Assembly: GCA_014338405.1 (NCBI GenBank)
Contig: JTDE01000282.1
Coordinates: forward strand, 67,932 to 131,931
Length of the DNA stretch: 64,000 bases
Direction: 5' to 3'
From: Paragonimus skrjabini miyazakii
Taxonomy: Eukaryota > Platyhelminthes > Trematoda > Plagiorchiida > Troglotrematidae
Shown: in pieces, positions 25,544 to 38,356 of the stretch
Position numbering within the stretch: the stretch's first letter is position 1
Layout: the number at the start of each line of letters is the position of its first letter
Notes under the pieces: model-generated
The model's input: only the letters and a program-made list of their open reading frames with translations
What the model was told of the DNA's origin: nothing
Databases searched by the model: none
Program-made: the position numbers and the translations under genes

Positions 25544-26185
25544 AGCAAGAACGCAAAGCTCTGGGAAGTTCCGGAGTATCCGAAAGATGGAATGACTTTA
25601 CAAAACGACTTGAACTGTCTAATTCAGTTGTTCGTAAATAATAACTCACTGTTAAATGTCAAAAAGCGTAAAGTCATGCAAGTTCACCGTCAAAACTTTA
25701 CTTTGGTGACACCAAGCTGCTCGTATCAGCAAGCGAAAGTGACCTAGAGATATTATTGGCAGACAGTTTGAGTTTACCAACAAAATGTGCTGCCATGGCT
25801 AAAAAAGAGTAAATAACCCTTACTTTTCTGGGAAAATGTGTAAAATCTCCCACCTTTAAGTGTTTTCTACTATGCTTACCTCTACAATCCGTCTACGCAT
25901 AGAAACGAACATACGGATGTATCTTCTTCAACATGAGATGGACTTGACACTTACATAAGGTGTTGAGAGACAGACAACTAGAAGTATAGGGCCCAGAAAA
26001 AGTCCCTACCTGAAAGAACTAGTAGAATTAGGTCAGTTCTCATCGGATCACGGAGGCTTCAGGGAAGACCTAACTCTTACCTACGCAATACTTCACATCT
26101 CGTGTCATCCACTTACATATCTCCTACCACTAAATAAAGATGAACCTTTAGGAGGTCACTAGCTGAAAGTGAGTCAAAGGAACAG

Positions 26186-26371
26186 ATGGGTTACTTTGTA
26201 GACAGAACAGTTAGTGTCGGTTCACACCGGAACGCATTGCGCTACTCTGTGGTCACGGCTGAATCGGTTGAGACCTTTCAACTATTACTCGATCAGCGCA
26301 TATGTGAAAGACAACCTAAGTCAGTAACTCACGGAGGAAACAATTACGTACTGGTGATACGTAACGCATGA
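26186..26371 (+). pseudogene. C-terminal end of the CR1-like ORF2
   Basis: The translation includes LRYSVVTAESVETFQLLLD, matching the typical end of CR1-type ORF2 (VVxAxSVxxFKxxLD). The minus-strand copy has TLVTAESVECFKLILN at the same place, so the two loci belong to one family. The frame ends at the stop near 26369, and 3' UTR probably follows. Confidence 0.7.
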
Positions 26372-26399
26372 AATGGAGGGTTACTCTGATGTAATATTA

Positions 26400-28697
26400 C
26401 AGTTCCCTGTAAACTTGAAAACTTAACGGAAAACTTAGTGTCCCAACGTATAACCAGGTGAATTGAAGTTGTCACTATTTCTAACATTGTCAGTCCCTTT
26501 ACTTCAACTAATGAGAATGCCAGCCGTAGGATCGGCGAAAATCCGTTGTTCGTGCGTCGGCAAATGTATTCTTCCTTATGAATAGGACAAGATCATTAGT
26601 AGCACAAAACATCCGGCTGTTTTAGATTACATGTTACCGTCAATGTAATAAGCGAACTGTTATACTCAAACTCACTGCAAAACTGTTAGACCATACTAAA
26701 TGATACTGGAATTGCTGGTGATCAAACGATACGATTTTGTTCTTTATATTCTGCTCCAATTGTGTATGTTTACTAAGCGGTCCCTACATAGTGTGAACGC
26801 CCCTGCGAGCTCCAAACTAATTCTTACCGCACTGAAAATTAATTGTGATTTATCGTCCATCTCTGATTTAAAATACTGCTAATCACTTTGCTTAAACAAC
26901 TTCTTCCAAGTTTCTCAAATAGCTCTTTCCAAGATTCCCAGAAATTTTAAATGTTCTAGCAACCCTCTATTTATTCAACTGCACATTTCAGAATATTAAA
27001 ACGTTTCCGTGTTTCAAATAGATTGTTTCACTTATATTCGAGAAGATGTGCGTACAGCAAAAATAAATTGGTTATCAAGTGATGTATGATTACACTGTAA
27101 GGAAATTACGGCTGAAACACTGATAAAGCGACTTGGTCATTGCTAGGTTCAATGAACGATTTCAAATATCCCCTTATTTAACCATTTAATGTCTAATTGT
27201 CCATATGGCGTTGTGAAAAGGCAGTGGCTTAAAGCCACTGTATTATATTTATTGGACGTGCAACTTTTCCCGGACCAGTCACCCGAAGGCTCTGCACGCA
27301 AAGTCTAACAAGATCTGGTCGTTTTTCATAAAGTTTGGTTACTGTGACTTACTGGTAACAGGTGGGCAACTAGTATAATTTTTCTTCGCGGGACCTACAG
27401 CTAGTCGTAAATAAATGGATTTGAAAAAAAAATCCATTATTATTGTGATCTTGATTTGCTTAAACATTTCCTTTAAGCAAAATTCACAACGCCAAAAGAA
27501 TTATCTGGCATGAATCCTGTGAGGTAAATCATCAGACACAATGCGAGACAGATTCTGTAGACGAATGAAATGCTATGGTACATTACAATCGCCATAATGC
27601 TGCTTGGTGGTTTACGGGAAAAAAACTGAGTTTAGAGTATGATACGAGGTGTTATCAATACATTTCCTTCAAGCATTCATTATATTTTTTGGAAAAAAAC
27701 ATAGGTTGTGTTAATAACAGGTGAACTGAAAGTTGTGCTCAGTTATGGTGATATGAACCTAAGAGTATTCACAAACAGCGTTGCGGGAAAGTAGTAGTCA
27801 GTTCGTTAAAAGCGGAATTTATGAATTTGATGAACGGACGTATCTGCTTTTCGTGTTTCTGTGATTGAATTAACGTTTACACTGCTAGTTGAAGTGATTG
27901 ACTGTGCTGATTTGCTGAAGTATATCGATGTGATGAGATTATATTAGCTAACCTAGGGTGAGTCCACTACTTGCCATCCAATGAAATTTAATATCAGGAT
28001 TATACCAATTTGTCAGTCAAAGTTAAGCACCAACTAGATGGTTGCGTAGCTCACTGCAGTGTGAAACATTTGAGCCTATGAGAGATTTACTTCTGTCTAG
28101 CAAGTGCGTCCGTGAGTTTTTCTAAACAGTCCAATCATTTTGGTTGCTTAAGATTAGCATGCTCTCAGCAAATTTTGAATGCAGTTATGGAATCTGGAAG
28201 ATAGTGAAAATCAGTGTTTGGGAATGACACGAGGAACAAGTAACAAGAACTATAAAACTATTTGTAAAGGGTTAGTTGAAAGTATGCGCACATGGTGTTT
28301 AAAAAAAATAAAACTGTTTTCGTGCTGTAAGGTACTAAAGTGAAAATCATTGTAATAATCTTCATTTTCTTTTATGTTTTAATGCACAACAAGGTTTTAA
28401 TATAAAATGATTGTACCATTTTCCAAATACTATTTAATGATTAGTTATGGGTATTTTTACAACATTATGATTTCGAACATTGTGAGAATTCCTCATAGCA
28501 TTTCTAGTTTAGCATGCATATTTAATTGTTTCAGCAGGAACCTACTATCATAATGTAATATGCTTCTCTGTACCATTGCAAATTTATAATCTGGTCACAA
28601 TGTTATGCAAAGAGTATATTAGATTTGAAAAAACAGTGATGAAAACGCTGAATTTTCAAGTGTTAATTAATCTTTCGTAAAGTTTTTCATGAAAAAC
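26400..28697. other. No gene seen
   Basis: Probably the 3' tail of the CR1-like element for the first few hundred bases, then AT-rich sequence. The only structured item is a 9-bp-stem palindrome, CAGTGGCTTaAAGCCACTG, at 27222-27240. Confidence 0.4.
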
Positions 28698-29369
28698 NNN
28701 NNNNNNNNNNNNNNNNNNNNNNNNNNNNNNNNNNNNNNNNNNNNNNNNNNNNNNNNNNNNNNNNNNNNNNNNNNNNNNNNNNNNNNNNNNNNNNNNNNNN
28801 NNNNNNNNNNNNNNNNNNNNNNNNNNNNNNNNNNNNNNNNNNNNNNNNNNNNNNNNNNNNNNNNNNNNNNNNNNNNNNNNNNNNNNNNNNNNNNNNNNNN
28901 NNNNNNNNNNNNNNNNNNNNNNNNNNNNNNNNNNNNNNNNNNNNNNNNNNNNNNNNNNNNNNNNNNNNNNNNNNNNNNNNNNNNNNNNNNNNNNNNNNNN
29001 NNNNNNNNNNNNNNNNNNNNNNNNNNNNNNNNNNNNNNNNNNNNNNNNNNNNNNNNNNNNNNNNNNNNNNNNNNNNNNNNNNNNNNNNNNNNNNNNNNNN
29101 NNNNNNNNNNNNNNNNNNNNNNNNNNNNNNNNNNNNNNNNNNNNNNNNNNNNNNNNNNNNNNNNNNNNNNNNNNNNNNNNNNNNNNNNNNNNNNNNNNNN
29201 NNNNNNNNNNNNNNNNNNNNNNNNNNNNNNNNNNNNNNNNNNNNNNNNNNNNNNNNNNNNNNNNNNNNNNNNNNNNNNNNNNNNNNNNNNNNNNNNNNNN
29301 NNNNNNNNNNNNNNNNNNNNNNNNNNNNNNNNNNNNNNNNNNNNNNNNNNNNNNNNNNNNNNNNNNNNN
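28698..29369. other. Assembly gap (672 N)
   Basis: An unbroken run of N just downstream (in element orientation) of the Penelope-like remnant. Repeats often cause such gaps. Confidence 1.
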
Positions 29370-29699
29370 TTTATGGTAGGTGGATAAAGTGACAGGATAC
29401 GAAGACAGTACATTTGTTAGTAGTAAATCAGTGGTTTCCTAAATGCAGTGGTCTAATGATGTCATTGATAACGATGTTAGTATTGATGTGGAAATCACAA
29501 GAAATACGAGTCACAGGTTAAATGTTGAGAGGTTTTGGTTACGGTTAATTGGACGCTAAAAATCAGAAAAGGCAGAGGTAAAGCAGAGCTTTTGGATTAC
29601 TGTCTGGCGAAGGCATGCGTGAATGCAGAAAAAACTAGAAAAAGTTACAATGAAGGAAAATTGAAGTAGCCAAGGTACAGCGGGTGGGGTGATCACTTA

Positions 29700-30420
29700 T
29701 TTATGAACGGAAAGCAGGATTGGTGCGGCAAATTGTTACAGCTTCTAGAAATTTTAAATTGTGTCACAATTTTCGTCAGCACATTTTTTGGAAGGTCGTA
29801 GCTGTATCCGTTTTATGTCCAGTTTCCTTCAGGTTTCTGATTATGGAGTAGTTTGAAGATCCGTTTGCTGAATCGGTTTACCGTCGATGTATCTTCTTTC
29901 ACAGGTAAAGGTAAAGTTACAGATCACATAAGAGTTAATAACCAATGTAATTGAATCCTTCCTAGCTAACGATGGTGTCGAAGTCGTCTGTTCAACAATC
30001 ATCGTTTTTGCGACGCCCTAGGTCCGCGTAACTGCTGGTGTGAGCCTGCGTCTGACGAGATTGGAACTGTTATCCTCTCGGATATGTAAACAGAGATAAA
30101 CATATACTCCTGGTACTATTCTGATGGCAGGTTTTAGGTCAACTGATTTAGTGTATTTATTAATAATACATGGAGGGTATTTATTACCAAACCACTTTGC
30201 CTACAATCGTTGCTTATCGTGTTCTAACCTATCAGATGTAACAATTTGTAGCATTCTACTGAACAGTGTGCCTACAAGTCCGTTTTTGTCAGAAACGATC
30301 GCAAAGCCGTTCAAATGAGGGTACTGATCTGATCAGAAGCATTTTTGGTGTATACTCTCAAATGACGGTCCTTCTGCTCTTCTAGTCAGCAGAACATCCA
30401 CATTAGTCACCAGTTCATTG
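29700..30420 (-). pseudogene. Penelope-type RT thumb, connector and GIY-YIG remnant
   Basis: Translation in three frames gives the LDVLLTRRxDG-like block (about 30366-30405), GLVGTLFSRML (about 30260-30295), NKYPPCIINKYTKS (about 30140-30185) and the RRRL connector (about 30040). The nuclease part shows CERRYIDG, where the family has a YIG motif, then ETGHK and FLEA. The FLEA glutamate sits where GIY-YIG nucleases have their metal-binding Glu. In-frame stops occur within the thumb (near 30330 and 30200) and in the connector. Confidence 0.7.
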
Positions 30421-30736
30421 ATCTCGGTCTAAACCGTGAATTTAACATTTCCGTTCAAGAAATCCAACTTAACATGTAGTTGGAGTATTTCAACTTTGGA
30501 TGCAGTTATAAGGAATATATAGTCTGCACAACTTCTATAAACCGAGAGTTATTATACTCTGTGTAACGGTTGTCACTGTAAAAAACCAATGAATACATCT
30601 GGTAACACGGAGCTTGGCGGTCAGGTCATCAAATCTTTCTCTACTGATCTATAATAAAATCCGTCCAACAAAAAAGTACGTTACGGGTATTTAACATGTC
30701 AGAGGGAACTCTAAGATGCAGATTATGTGTGGTCAT

Positions 30737-31039
30737 CTAGTCATCAACATTATCAACCACTTCAACAATGGAGACATTTGGAAATAATGAATGGACGTCG
30801 AAAGATGATATTATCTCGTGTTTAAAACTGATAACAGAGACGATGTCAACGAACTGAAATGTATCCTTAAAGACAAATGCATCAAGTTTATAGTGTACCG
30901 GTTTAAGTATCTCGACTAGTCGTCGAACAAGTTGATGACGGGGCGAGTTGACAATAGGAAGTATTGGCCTCTGTGGAATGCTTTCCTTGCGCAATTTTGG
31001 GATGAGTTCAGGCGTTGTTATGTGTATGAACACATTCAC
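30737..31039 (-). pseudogene. Penelope-type reverse transcriptase, N-terminal half
   Basis: An open stretch of 100 codons. Residues 8-30 carry the conserved PKL..SIPQRPI block, 31-47 match the SPxxxLxxxLxxxLxP block, and FDVHSLFPNV is motif A with its catalytic Asp at residue 81 (about 30799). The frame ends just after motif A. The GTG or ATG at the start is unlikely to be the true start. Confidence 0.78.
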
Positions 31040-31149
31040 TTAATGAGTTATGATAAAACATCTAACACTATTATACTAAGGCGGTTCTGTTTATTAAGAT
31101 GTTCCTAAAAATTTAATGAAAAACCGGGTAAGATGACCTCTAAGTACTT

Positions 31150-34100
31150 TTTAACCAAAGCTGTTGAGGACCGTCGCGACAAGTAGCCGTGGACAAAGAA
31201 AACCAAAGTAAACAACTGCAGTAGTCATTCAAAAACCAAGAATCGTGAAGCGAAACAAAGGATCATCATCATCATCATAGATCACAGACTGCCTAGGCAA
31301 GCAGCAATCTTTTGCGTAGCAGCAGCGTTACAAGATTCGGACGGTCACAGTACTCTTTACGGAATGAAAGCGAATGATCACTAAAGAATGGTGATTAAAA
31401 GTGTTAATTTGAGAGACAGCTTCTACAAAATGTTCATATTAGTCATCGACAGAAATTAAAACCGACCATGGGGTTCAGTGTATGTTTGTGTAACCAAAGG
31501 GATGTACCAAGCAAAAACAAGATTCAAATTGTTTACACAAACCTGTTCACAGAAAACGGTTATTACCACAAGTCAAGAAAAGGAGCTGTATGGTTTAGAT
31601 TAGTTTTATCTTAGAGTTGAGTAAATTGCGTGTGTTAATTTGCATACGCACCAGATCGGGTGTCGTAGAGAAACAGGCAATTTGTCGCCTGCAACAGTAT
31701 ACTCTATATACCAACGTTTTATATAAGTATATATATTCATATATTGATGATTTTCTTGTGGTATGGGTTACACTGCTGAACACAGTAACGAACGGAGTAA
31801 TGCGTAGTACTCAGCTCCCGCAGATCGGATAAGCACAGCTGAAGTAACTTGATTTGAACTCCCTTAGGCAGGATGTATGTTTAGAAGTGCGCATTGGCTG
31901 AGTAATCGTTGCTCCAAACTAAACAAACCCGTTTGGTATTGTGATGAATGTTTCGGCCGATAACTGTCATGTGACCACTGACGAATTTTGGGCATTTGTC
32001 CAGTCAACGCTTAATTAGTTCTATCACATGAGCATTCTTGCAAAACAGGGTGGTGACGATTCAGCTGATGTACAAACTAGAGTATGATAGTCTCAAAGAA
32101 GCCAGTTTACCTCTTTGTTCACACCATCAAATGTAGGAGTTAAAAAATCTAGAAAAGCTTCCATCACGAATAATCGTGTCCAAATATGAAATATTTAGCG
32201 CTTCTGAAGCTTTCTAAATTATAGAGATTAGCGGCAGATGGTGATTGCATCGGTGGTCGATATTCATCAGAGGCTATATGAATGACTTTTACCAAAAAGC
32301 CCGCAGCAACAGCAAATCGACCTATTTACTTCAGAAACGTAGATAACCAGCTAGTGGAGATCTAGAAATATGCAACAGATCTGGTGAAAGACAGTACAGT
32401 TAGCAAAAGTTGCAAGTCGAATTCTTTTGGGAAGAGAAAAACAAACCATTAAGGTGTCGTCAGGAATAAAAAAACTATTTGCGATACAAAACAGTTTGAT
32501 AAAAGAATTCCAAAACTAAAACCAATTATTATTCGTCGTACCCTAATTATTTATCCGTTAGCGTTTTTAGAAAACTAGAGAGTTATATGTTTGTTAGGAG
32601 GAAGTTCATCTATCCGGAGAATTATAATAAGCTACATGTGAAAAATGGTGTTTAATATAAACCAAAACGCTGTTTTATACCTAGCCATTACAAAATGATT
32701 GTTTTACTCGAATCAGTCAGTAGGTTTGCAAGACAAAAACTCAAAAATTCTGAACTACAACTTCCTTTTATTGAATTGGCCATTGCGTGACACAACTTAT
32801 GAAATGACAACAGACTAACACACAAGGAGGTACGTTCATTTTTGTAGCCACTATGCCAAGCAGAACAGTTCCGGATGACATTGTCAGCACATGTTTCATT
32901 CGACTCAGTAAGCTCAAACTACAACTTTGGAATTATGAACTCAAATGGATCTGACCTAGTATTTCCGTTTTAAGTTTTCTTCATAGGGTTTAAACTTTTT
33001 CACATAATACCGGGTAGATTTATATATAATTTTGTAAAGTGTGGTACATTATTAAACTGAAGGTTGTAATTTGTTTCAAAGATTGAACAAACGAGAACAG
33101 GTTTCTAAATATAATTGACTCTGACCCATTAAGTGCTAAATAGCTGCAGAAATACAATACGTACATGTGTAAAATCTCACTGGTTTGCATAAACTTTATG
33201 AAGCCTAAGCTTTTTTCATCAAGATCAACCGTATACCATTCTATCATTCTAACTCTTATGCAAAAATGGTTGACAGTATTTAGAATTGAGGGTTTGAGGT
33301 TATCACATCAACTCTACCGTAGTGACTATTGGTTACTACACATCGCACCAACGTTAACAATGTTCGTCCACAAATATGCAACTGGAGAAAACAAAGTGGC
33401 TCTCCGGCACTTGGTTTGTAATGCACAATTAACATCAGTACTGTTTTGTTTCGGTTTCACACAAATGGTTAACAGAATGTGCTAAAAGTTTACAGTTTAG
33501 AAAAAAATGATAAGCTCGTTGGCATGTTTCTACGACGTTGTTTCCATCTTATTCAAAGAAGCATCGTCCAACAGCGTATAGAAGAAACCTCATACCTCTC
33601 GAAAGTTTTCTACAAACCGTATTTAAAAATATTAGCAAAGTTGAGAAGCTCAAAACACATTTCTATCACGCAACTACCATAAAAACAATGACGTGAGAAA
33701 ATAGATATTGAATGAAGAACGAAAAAACTTCAAGCATAGTGTTTCATTCTAAATTAGGCTGGCTGAGACCGCGACGCGAGTCCGATAGTTGCAGTCAGTC
33801 GTTATTAGTGTTCAACTTGTTAATAATATACGAATTATCTGATTTAGTAGAATGTGTTTTTGTATAGCATACTGAAATTGAAAAAAATAGTACACACCAT
33901 TCAAAATATGTGTAATGAATAAATTTTTATTGTAATCAGCTTTTAATGAATCCCCATTAATTTGCAATAATAGAAACACATGAGTTTTGTATAGCTGTGT
34001 AAACAGTGTAGATGTTTCGTTTCTGAAGCCCGTTCAAACAATGAGTAGAGTTTGACTGGTAATCATCGTAAGTTGGCTAACATGAGCTGTTGGAAATTCG

Positions 34101-35189
34101 AACTGATGTTACGGCTCTCCGACATTTGTTCTTAGACTGTTCCTATTCGCGTTTAGTTCCATCATTTGTAGCTAACTAGATGTTGATTATGACCGACAAA
34201 TCGCATGTCATGAGTCAAGTCTCAATTCACTAGACCACAAGCCATTCGCTTGAGAAGGGTAGTTGATTTTGATCATTTGATTAACAGTTCCGTTTACTAT
34301 ACTTTACGGACACGGCTAACAAATAAATTGTAGAACGAGTTCCTTTTCATTCACGTTTAGCAGTTGCAAACGTGACACCAACAGAATACTTCATTGATGA
34401 TTAGTTGAGGAAATATATGATCAAATCATGACAATAAGACCAACTTGAAAATACATGTCTAACTCAACAGTCAGTTGCTAAGTGTCTGATGCGAACGGTT
34501 CCTCTGGCTGGCTCAACCAAATGAGATAGATTATATTTAGTTATGTTAACCTCTAAGTTGCTAATGCTACATGAGACGATACACATCACAGTGTGTCAGT
34601 CAATGTGCAAATGGGTTTTAGTGCGACAGGTCATGGTGAGACAGTTTAAACCTTTTTTATTCGAAATGCAACAACCTGCCCTCTTATAGGTTTCTCCACT
34701 AGGTTTTGGGAACCATCTGCCCTGCAGGTTTTATGTTTGTTATTTAGGAGCAGTGGTCTTCCGTTAGTATCACTGAAAATTGATTTAGCTTGGAATTTCT
34801 AGACTGATCAGATAATTCATCCTTTGTGGTACCTTTACAATAGAAATACACGTCATCTGATAGGCTTCATCATAGTTTGTTACCAGTGATACTTTAAAAC
34901 AAAAACACGCCGTGACTCCATGCATATTTGTAATTACTTCTGCGTATTTAAAGCTTAACTCGAGATGGTACTAAACCTCAGACTGAGTTTCTTTCAACAA
35001 ATCAGCGACAAACTGAAAAGCAAAGTTTACACCATGTCCAAATTCAGTTTGTTTGTTGATTGTTGTTAGACTCCATTTTAGATAAACAATCAAACCAATA
35101 AATGTCCATCAAATCAAACAATTATCCTAGAAAATATCCCCGAAGAAATGTTTGAGGGCTTAATCGATTTAGGATGCATTTTATTCCAG
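31150..35189. other. No gene seen
   Basis: Contains an (ATC)n microsatellite at 31262-31278 and otherwise short open frames only. The 106-codon plus-strand frame at 33165-33482 lacks splice sites or a recognisable domain and is within chance expectation. Confidence 0.4.
31262..31278. repeat. Short (ATC)n microsatellite
   Basis: Five to six tandem ATC units. Confidence 0.8.
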
Positions 35190-35391
35190 TGATGGACGTA
35201 GAGAAAATCTTAGCGTGTGCATCGTTTGTCATTTCTAAGCGTAATCTAATCGGACTCTCGTCACTATCGAAGTCTGCTGCACTCTTTTCTTTTAAGGCTG
35301 AAATCAGTCACCTAGTTTTTAGTAATCTACAAAAAACGCAGGAACCTCTTTACCCCTGGAAGAAATCACCAGATGGTTCTGGAAGCAAGGG
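35190..35391 (+). CDS. Candidate exon of a plus-strand membrane-protein gene
   Basis: A good acceptor (GCATTTTATTCCAG) opens in phase 1. The frame stays open to a donor region GGGGTACGTAAGT that allows two exits: GG|GTACGT (phase 2, ending 35391) or TAC|GTAAGT (phase 0, ending 35395). Phase 2 joins directly to the membrane exon at 48294. Phase 0 would instead join the candidate exon at 44241. The translation includes MDVEKILACASFVISKRNL and EPLYPWKKSPDGSGSKG. No family recognised. Placed before the membrane segment, it would be extracellular or lumenal. Confidence 0.5.
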
Positions 35392-38229
35392 GTACGTAAG
35401 TAAATTGACATCCTGCCATCAAAAAACCGCGATCATATGATATAAATCTTTGAATTATAATACTGAAGCTTACTTACATGCTTTTTCTCTCGTTTCTCGC
35501 TTACCATAAGTTAAGGTGATCTAGTCAGGTCAGAACATTTATCCTAAACCTCGTTCTTGAGCGCTGCAGTCAACGATTTACAAAATCCTTATTCATATAA
35601 CTGTTATTTGTTGTTTGGATTTTGCTGGCATAAACTATCGCCGGCAGAGCTAGCTAGATGCTTATGGATGAGTAAACGTTAACAGAAACAGGTATCCTGA
35701 AAGAACTTGTATTTTTGTGATTTCAAGGCCAATATTTGGTAATAAAGTATAATAGCCATTCCTATGAATGGTTCAGGTAGAAATACTGAATTGTAGCCTA
35801 AAGGATTTCCGTTTACATTCTGATGAATGTCTTTATAAAAACCTTTCATTTGTGTGGAAAAGTGAGTGAATTTTCGGTGGTAAGTGTGTCCCGGATCATT
35901 AAAATCGCCTTACTACAATATCCTGAACAACAAACATTGTATAAAAAGTTTTTCATTTCTGTCATTATTAAGATCTACAAATGTTTATGTTATCATATTT
36001 TTGATGCGCGATCGAAAATAGGGAAAATGCTCGTAACATTCTGTTTGTCCACAAGTTGATACTTGCAAGCTGGATCGGTTAGGCTTACGTAAACAGTTAA
36101 CTCAAGTCACATTGAAATATCGGTCATAGATATTCTGAAACCTAATATAGCCTAATAGGTTTTCAAATACTCACTGTCTGTTTCTAATACATCCTGCATT
36201 CTGTGTATCAACTTAAACTAATCTGAAAGAGGACACTATGAACCAGATAAGATGTGTTAGACACAAGGTAAACTAACGTTGGTTGATCGTTGGTAAATTA
36301 TCGTATTGCTTAAATCTCTGGTTAACGTGGTGAAGCTGTTTTTGGTTCCGTACTAATTTGCTCAAAACGGTATGCGCTATCATGTTTCCTGCTTGGTTCT
36401 TTGCGGTTGGTAGAGTTACAACAAATCCAAAGGTCCTATCTGACGAGTGGTTCAGCACCTCAGTTTTCGCCCTTCAAAACACGAACGACACGATTGAATT
36501 TCTATCTATCCATTAACAGATGGACCAAACGAGTGGCATAAAGAATAAGAGGTCTATTTATCTTTGATCTGAAAAAATGAGCAGCTCTCATTCTGCATGG
36601 ATCAGTTTTGCAGGTCAAGTGTATCGAGATTGATCAAGCATATTGCACATGGATATACGACTGCGCGCCGTAAATTCACTTACCCAGAGAGAATTTAATA
36701 AAATGCTTCGTTGTTCTGTCATCATTTTGAGTGAATGATTTTCGACAAATGTGAGTCATTCATTCAATCATCGTTTTACCATTCAATCCTGTTTATGATT
36801 ATTATTAGTTGACTTGTTTAAACACAAACCCCTGTAGATTAGCGTGTTCACGGAAAAAGGTGAATACACTTGAAAATTGTTTGTACAATGAGAGGAGTAT
36901 TGGTGAATGGTAAAATCAACCAGTAAAATTAGAACGATTAGTCTGTTTTGCTAGAATTTCAGACTGAGGCTCTGAATTGTTACATGGTGATACTGATAAA
37001 CTCAAGGTTATTCCACACTATATTGTCAATAGTCCAAGCTAAAATAAATTACCGCAACTAGAGTCAACAATAGAATTATCCAACGAGATTAACCTTACAG
37101 TCGTATCAAATTTTCTGGCATCATATTGAATGAAGATCTACCAGAAGCACTAAACCTTCGGTGTATTTGTGACTGACATTTTTCACCGTCTGATAGCCAA
37201 CAACACAGAGGCACAACGGAAGATTTATGCTGTAATCTTCACTAATTTCGGAGTGAGTCACATATACTGGGTACGGGAGCCGAGACGTGGAAGTTTTCAT
37301 GACAAATTCCCACCGATGTTTTGTTAGCATTTTGCCTAGCAGTACACAACGCCCCGGGGTACGGGGTTCGTCCGAAAATGTTGTCAAAGATATACACACT
37401 AGAAACTATGTCTGGTTGGTAGTAAGATCAGTGTTATTTAATGCAGGTGGGATGTTATATACCCCATTTACACTTTTAAATGAAGTGTACAAGGCGTAGT
37501 AGAGCCAATGGCTAGGTTTATATGTCTCTGTCACATGACGAAGGATAAAAAGAAACCGGCTGAATATGGTGTAAACTACCGCGAATTATTTAGGTGCTTA
37601 TTCCAATCATTGTCTCAAACCATTCCAATTTGTTGAACGAATCACTTGCTACAGTTCAGTTCAGTATCTTATTTCGAAAACAACACACTGAGGTATCATA
37701 TTTTGAAGATCCGTGGCTTTACTGTAACAGTCCTGCATATTACAAGGCTTCTTCGATGTCAACTGCTTAGTTTGTGCAACAAGATGGGAAGGGACTCGAG
37801 TGATTTATGGTAGTGAAGCAGTAATTAATACATTCTGACGCACGTCGTCAAAGTAGTACACAAGATTGTGAACAGTGCATTAGTTTGTGATGCTCTAAAC
37901 TTTTAAGAGGTCCGTTACTTTGCTATCTGTTCACATTTGAAGCGATGACTGTTCTTATGGAAAATCCGAGGAATTTTTAGAACAAAAGTAAATCGCATAG
38001 ATGTTTCACTTTCACTAACCTTATCCGTTTTGGTCGAACAGTAATCATTGTTAAAAATATCCTATACCTCACACATAGGAACCTATTCAGCTAACACATG
38101 AGCAGTAATGGATTTTGGCTTTACACGATTTGAACATCAGCCGCAGTTGTCAAATTGTCATAGACTTTTCGATCAGCCACTCCCAAAAAACACTAGATTC
38201 GGGGTTCCCTTTTGCTGGAGCCTGCCAGT

Positions 38230-38322
38230 AGTGGATATCCTTGCCACGACCAGGATTAGAACTGCAGCCAAGCTTTCATGAGGCATCCCTGTTGACCACT
38301 GCGCTAATGGTCCCAGATTAGG
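38230..38322 (-). repeat. tRNA-derived SINE remnant, second family
   Basis: On the minus strand, A-box-like TTAGCGCAGTGGTCAACAGG and B-box-like TGCAGTTCTAATCCTGGTCG stand at the same spacing as in the 7400-7500 copy. Similarity extends upstream on the plus strand (CCTGCCAGTAGTGGATATCC). The hairpin element begins 34 bp further on. Confidence 0.7.
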
Positions 38323-38356
38323 CACGACTAAATCGTCAAATGTAAATGCTCAACCA

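Larger units (their letters stand above)
23583..26380 (+). mobile_element. Degenerate CR1-like non-LTR retrotransposon
   Basis: A nearly collinear ORF2 can be followed through frameshifts: APE-type endonuclease (23.6-24.3 kb), linker (24.4-24.9 kb), reverse transcriptase (25.0-25.75 kb), and the C-terminal block (26.2-26.4 kb) that ends such proteins. The closest family I know is the CR1-type element common in flatworms (YRPIALLSVV, DFSKAFDRVDH, SGVPQGSVLGPLLF). Many stops and the loss of the FADD catalytic box make it inactive. A related copy lies on the minus strand at 61.4-64.0 kb. The 5' boundary, ORF1 and 3' tail repeat were not identified. Confidence 0.85.
29700..31045 (-). mobile_element. 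Degenerate Penelope-like element (RT plus GIY-YIG)
   Basis: Minus-strand pieces follow the Penelope order. RT start: TTPELIPKLRKESIPQRPIL (the PKxHKxGxPLRPI block) and SSFDVHSLFPNV (motif A). RT end: VDVLLTRRAEG, KNGLVGTLFSRML and NKYPPCIINK. Connector: LVRRRLTPAV. GIY-YIG-like part: FTCERRYIDG, IIRNLKETGHKTD and LKFLEAVTICRTNP. Such elements encode a reverse transcriptase fused to a GIY-YIG nuclease and are known from schistosomes and other animals. Several stops and frameshifts break the frame. The catalytic YxDD box could not be found between 30400 and 30740. Terminal repeats were not identified. Confidence 0.78.

Noticed and set aside
28667..29413. Frames of 230-250 codons
   Set aside because: Almost entirely Ns.
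31617..31832. Plus-strand frame with YSYIDDFLVVW, resembling a reverse-transcriptase YxDD motif
   Set aside because: No motif A or B block upstream in any plus frame, and the nearby Penelope-like element is on the other strand. Probably chance.
37121..37399. 92-codon minus frame with PYPVYVTHSEISEDYS
   Set aside because: Protein-like composition but no recognisable domain or firm splice sites.
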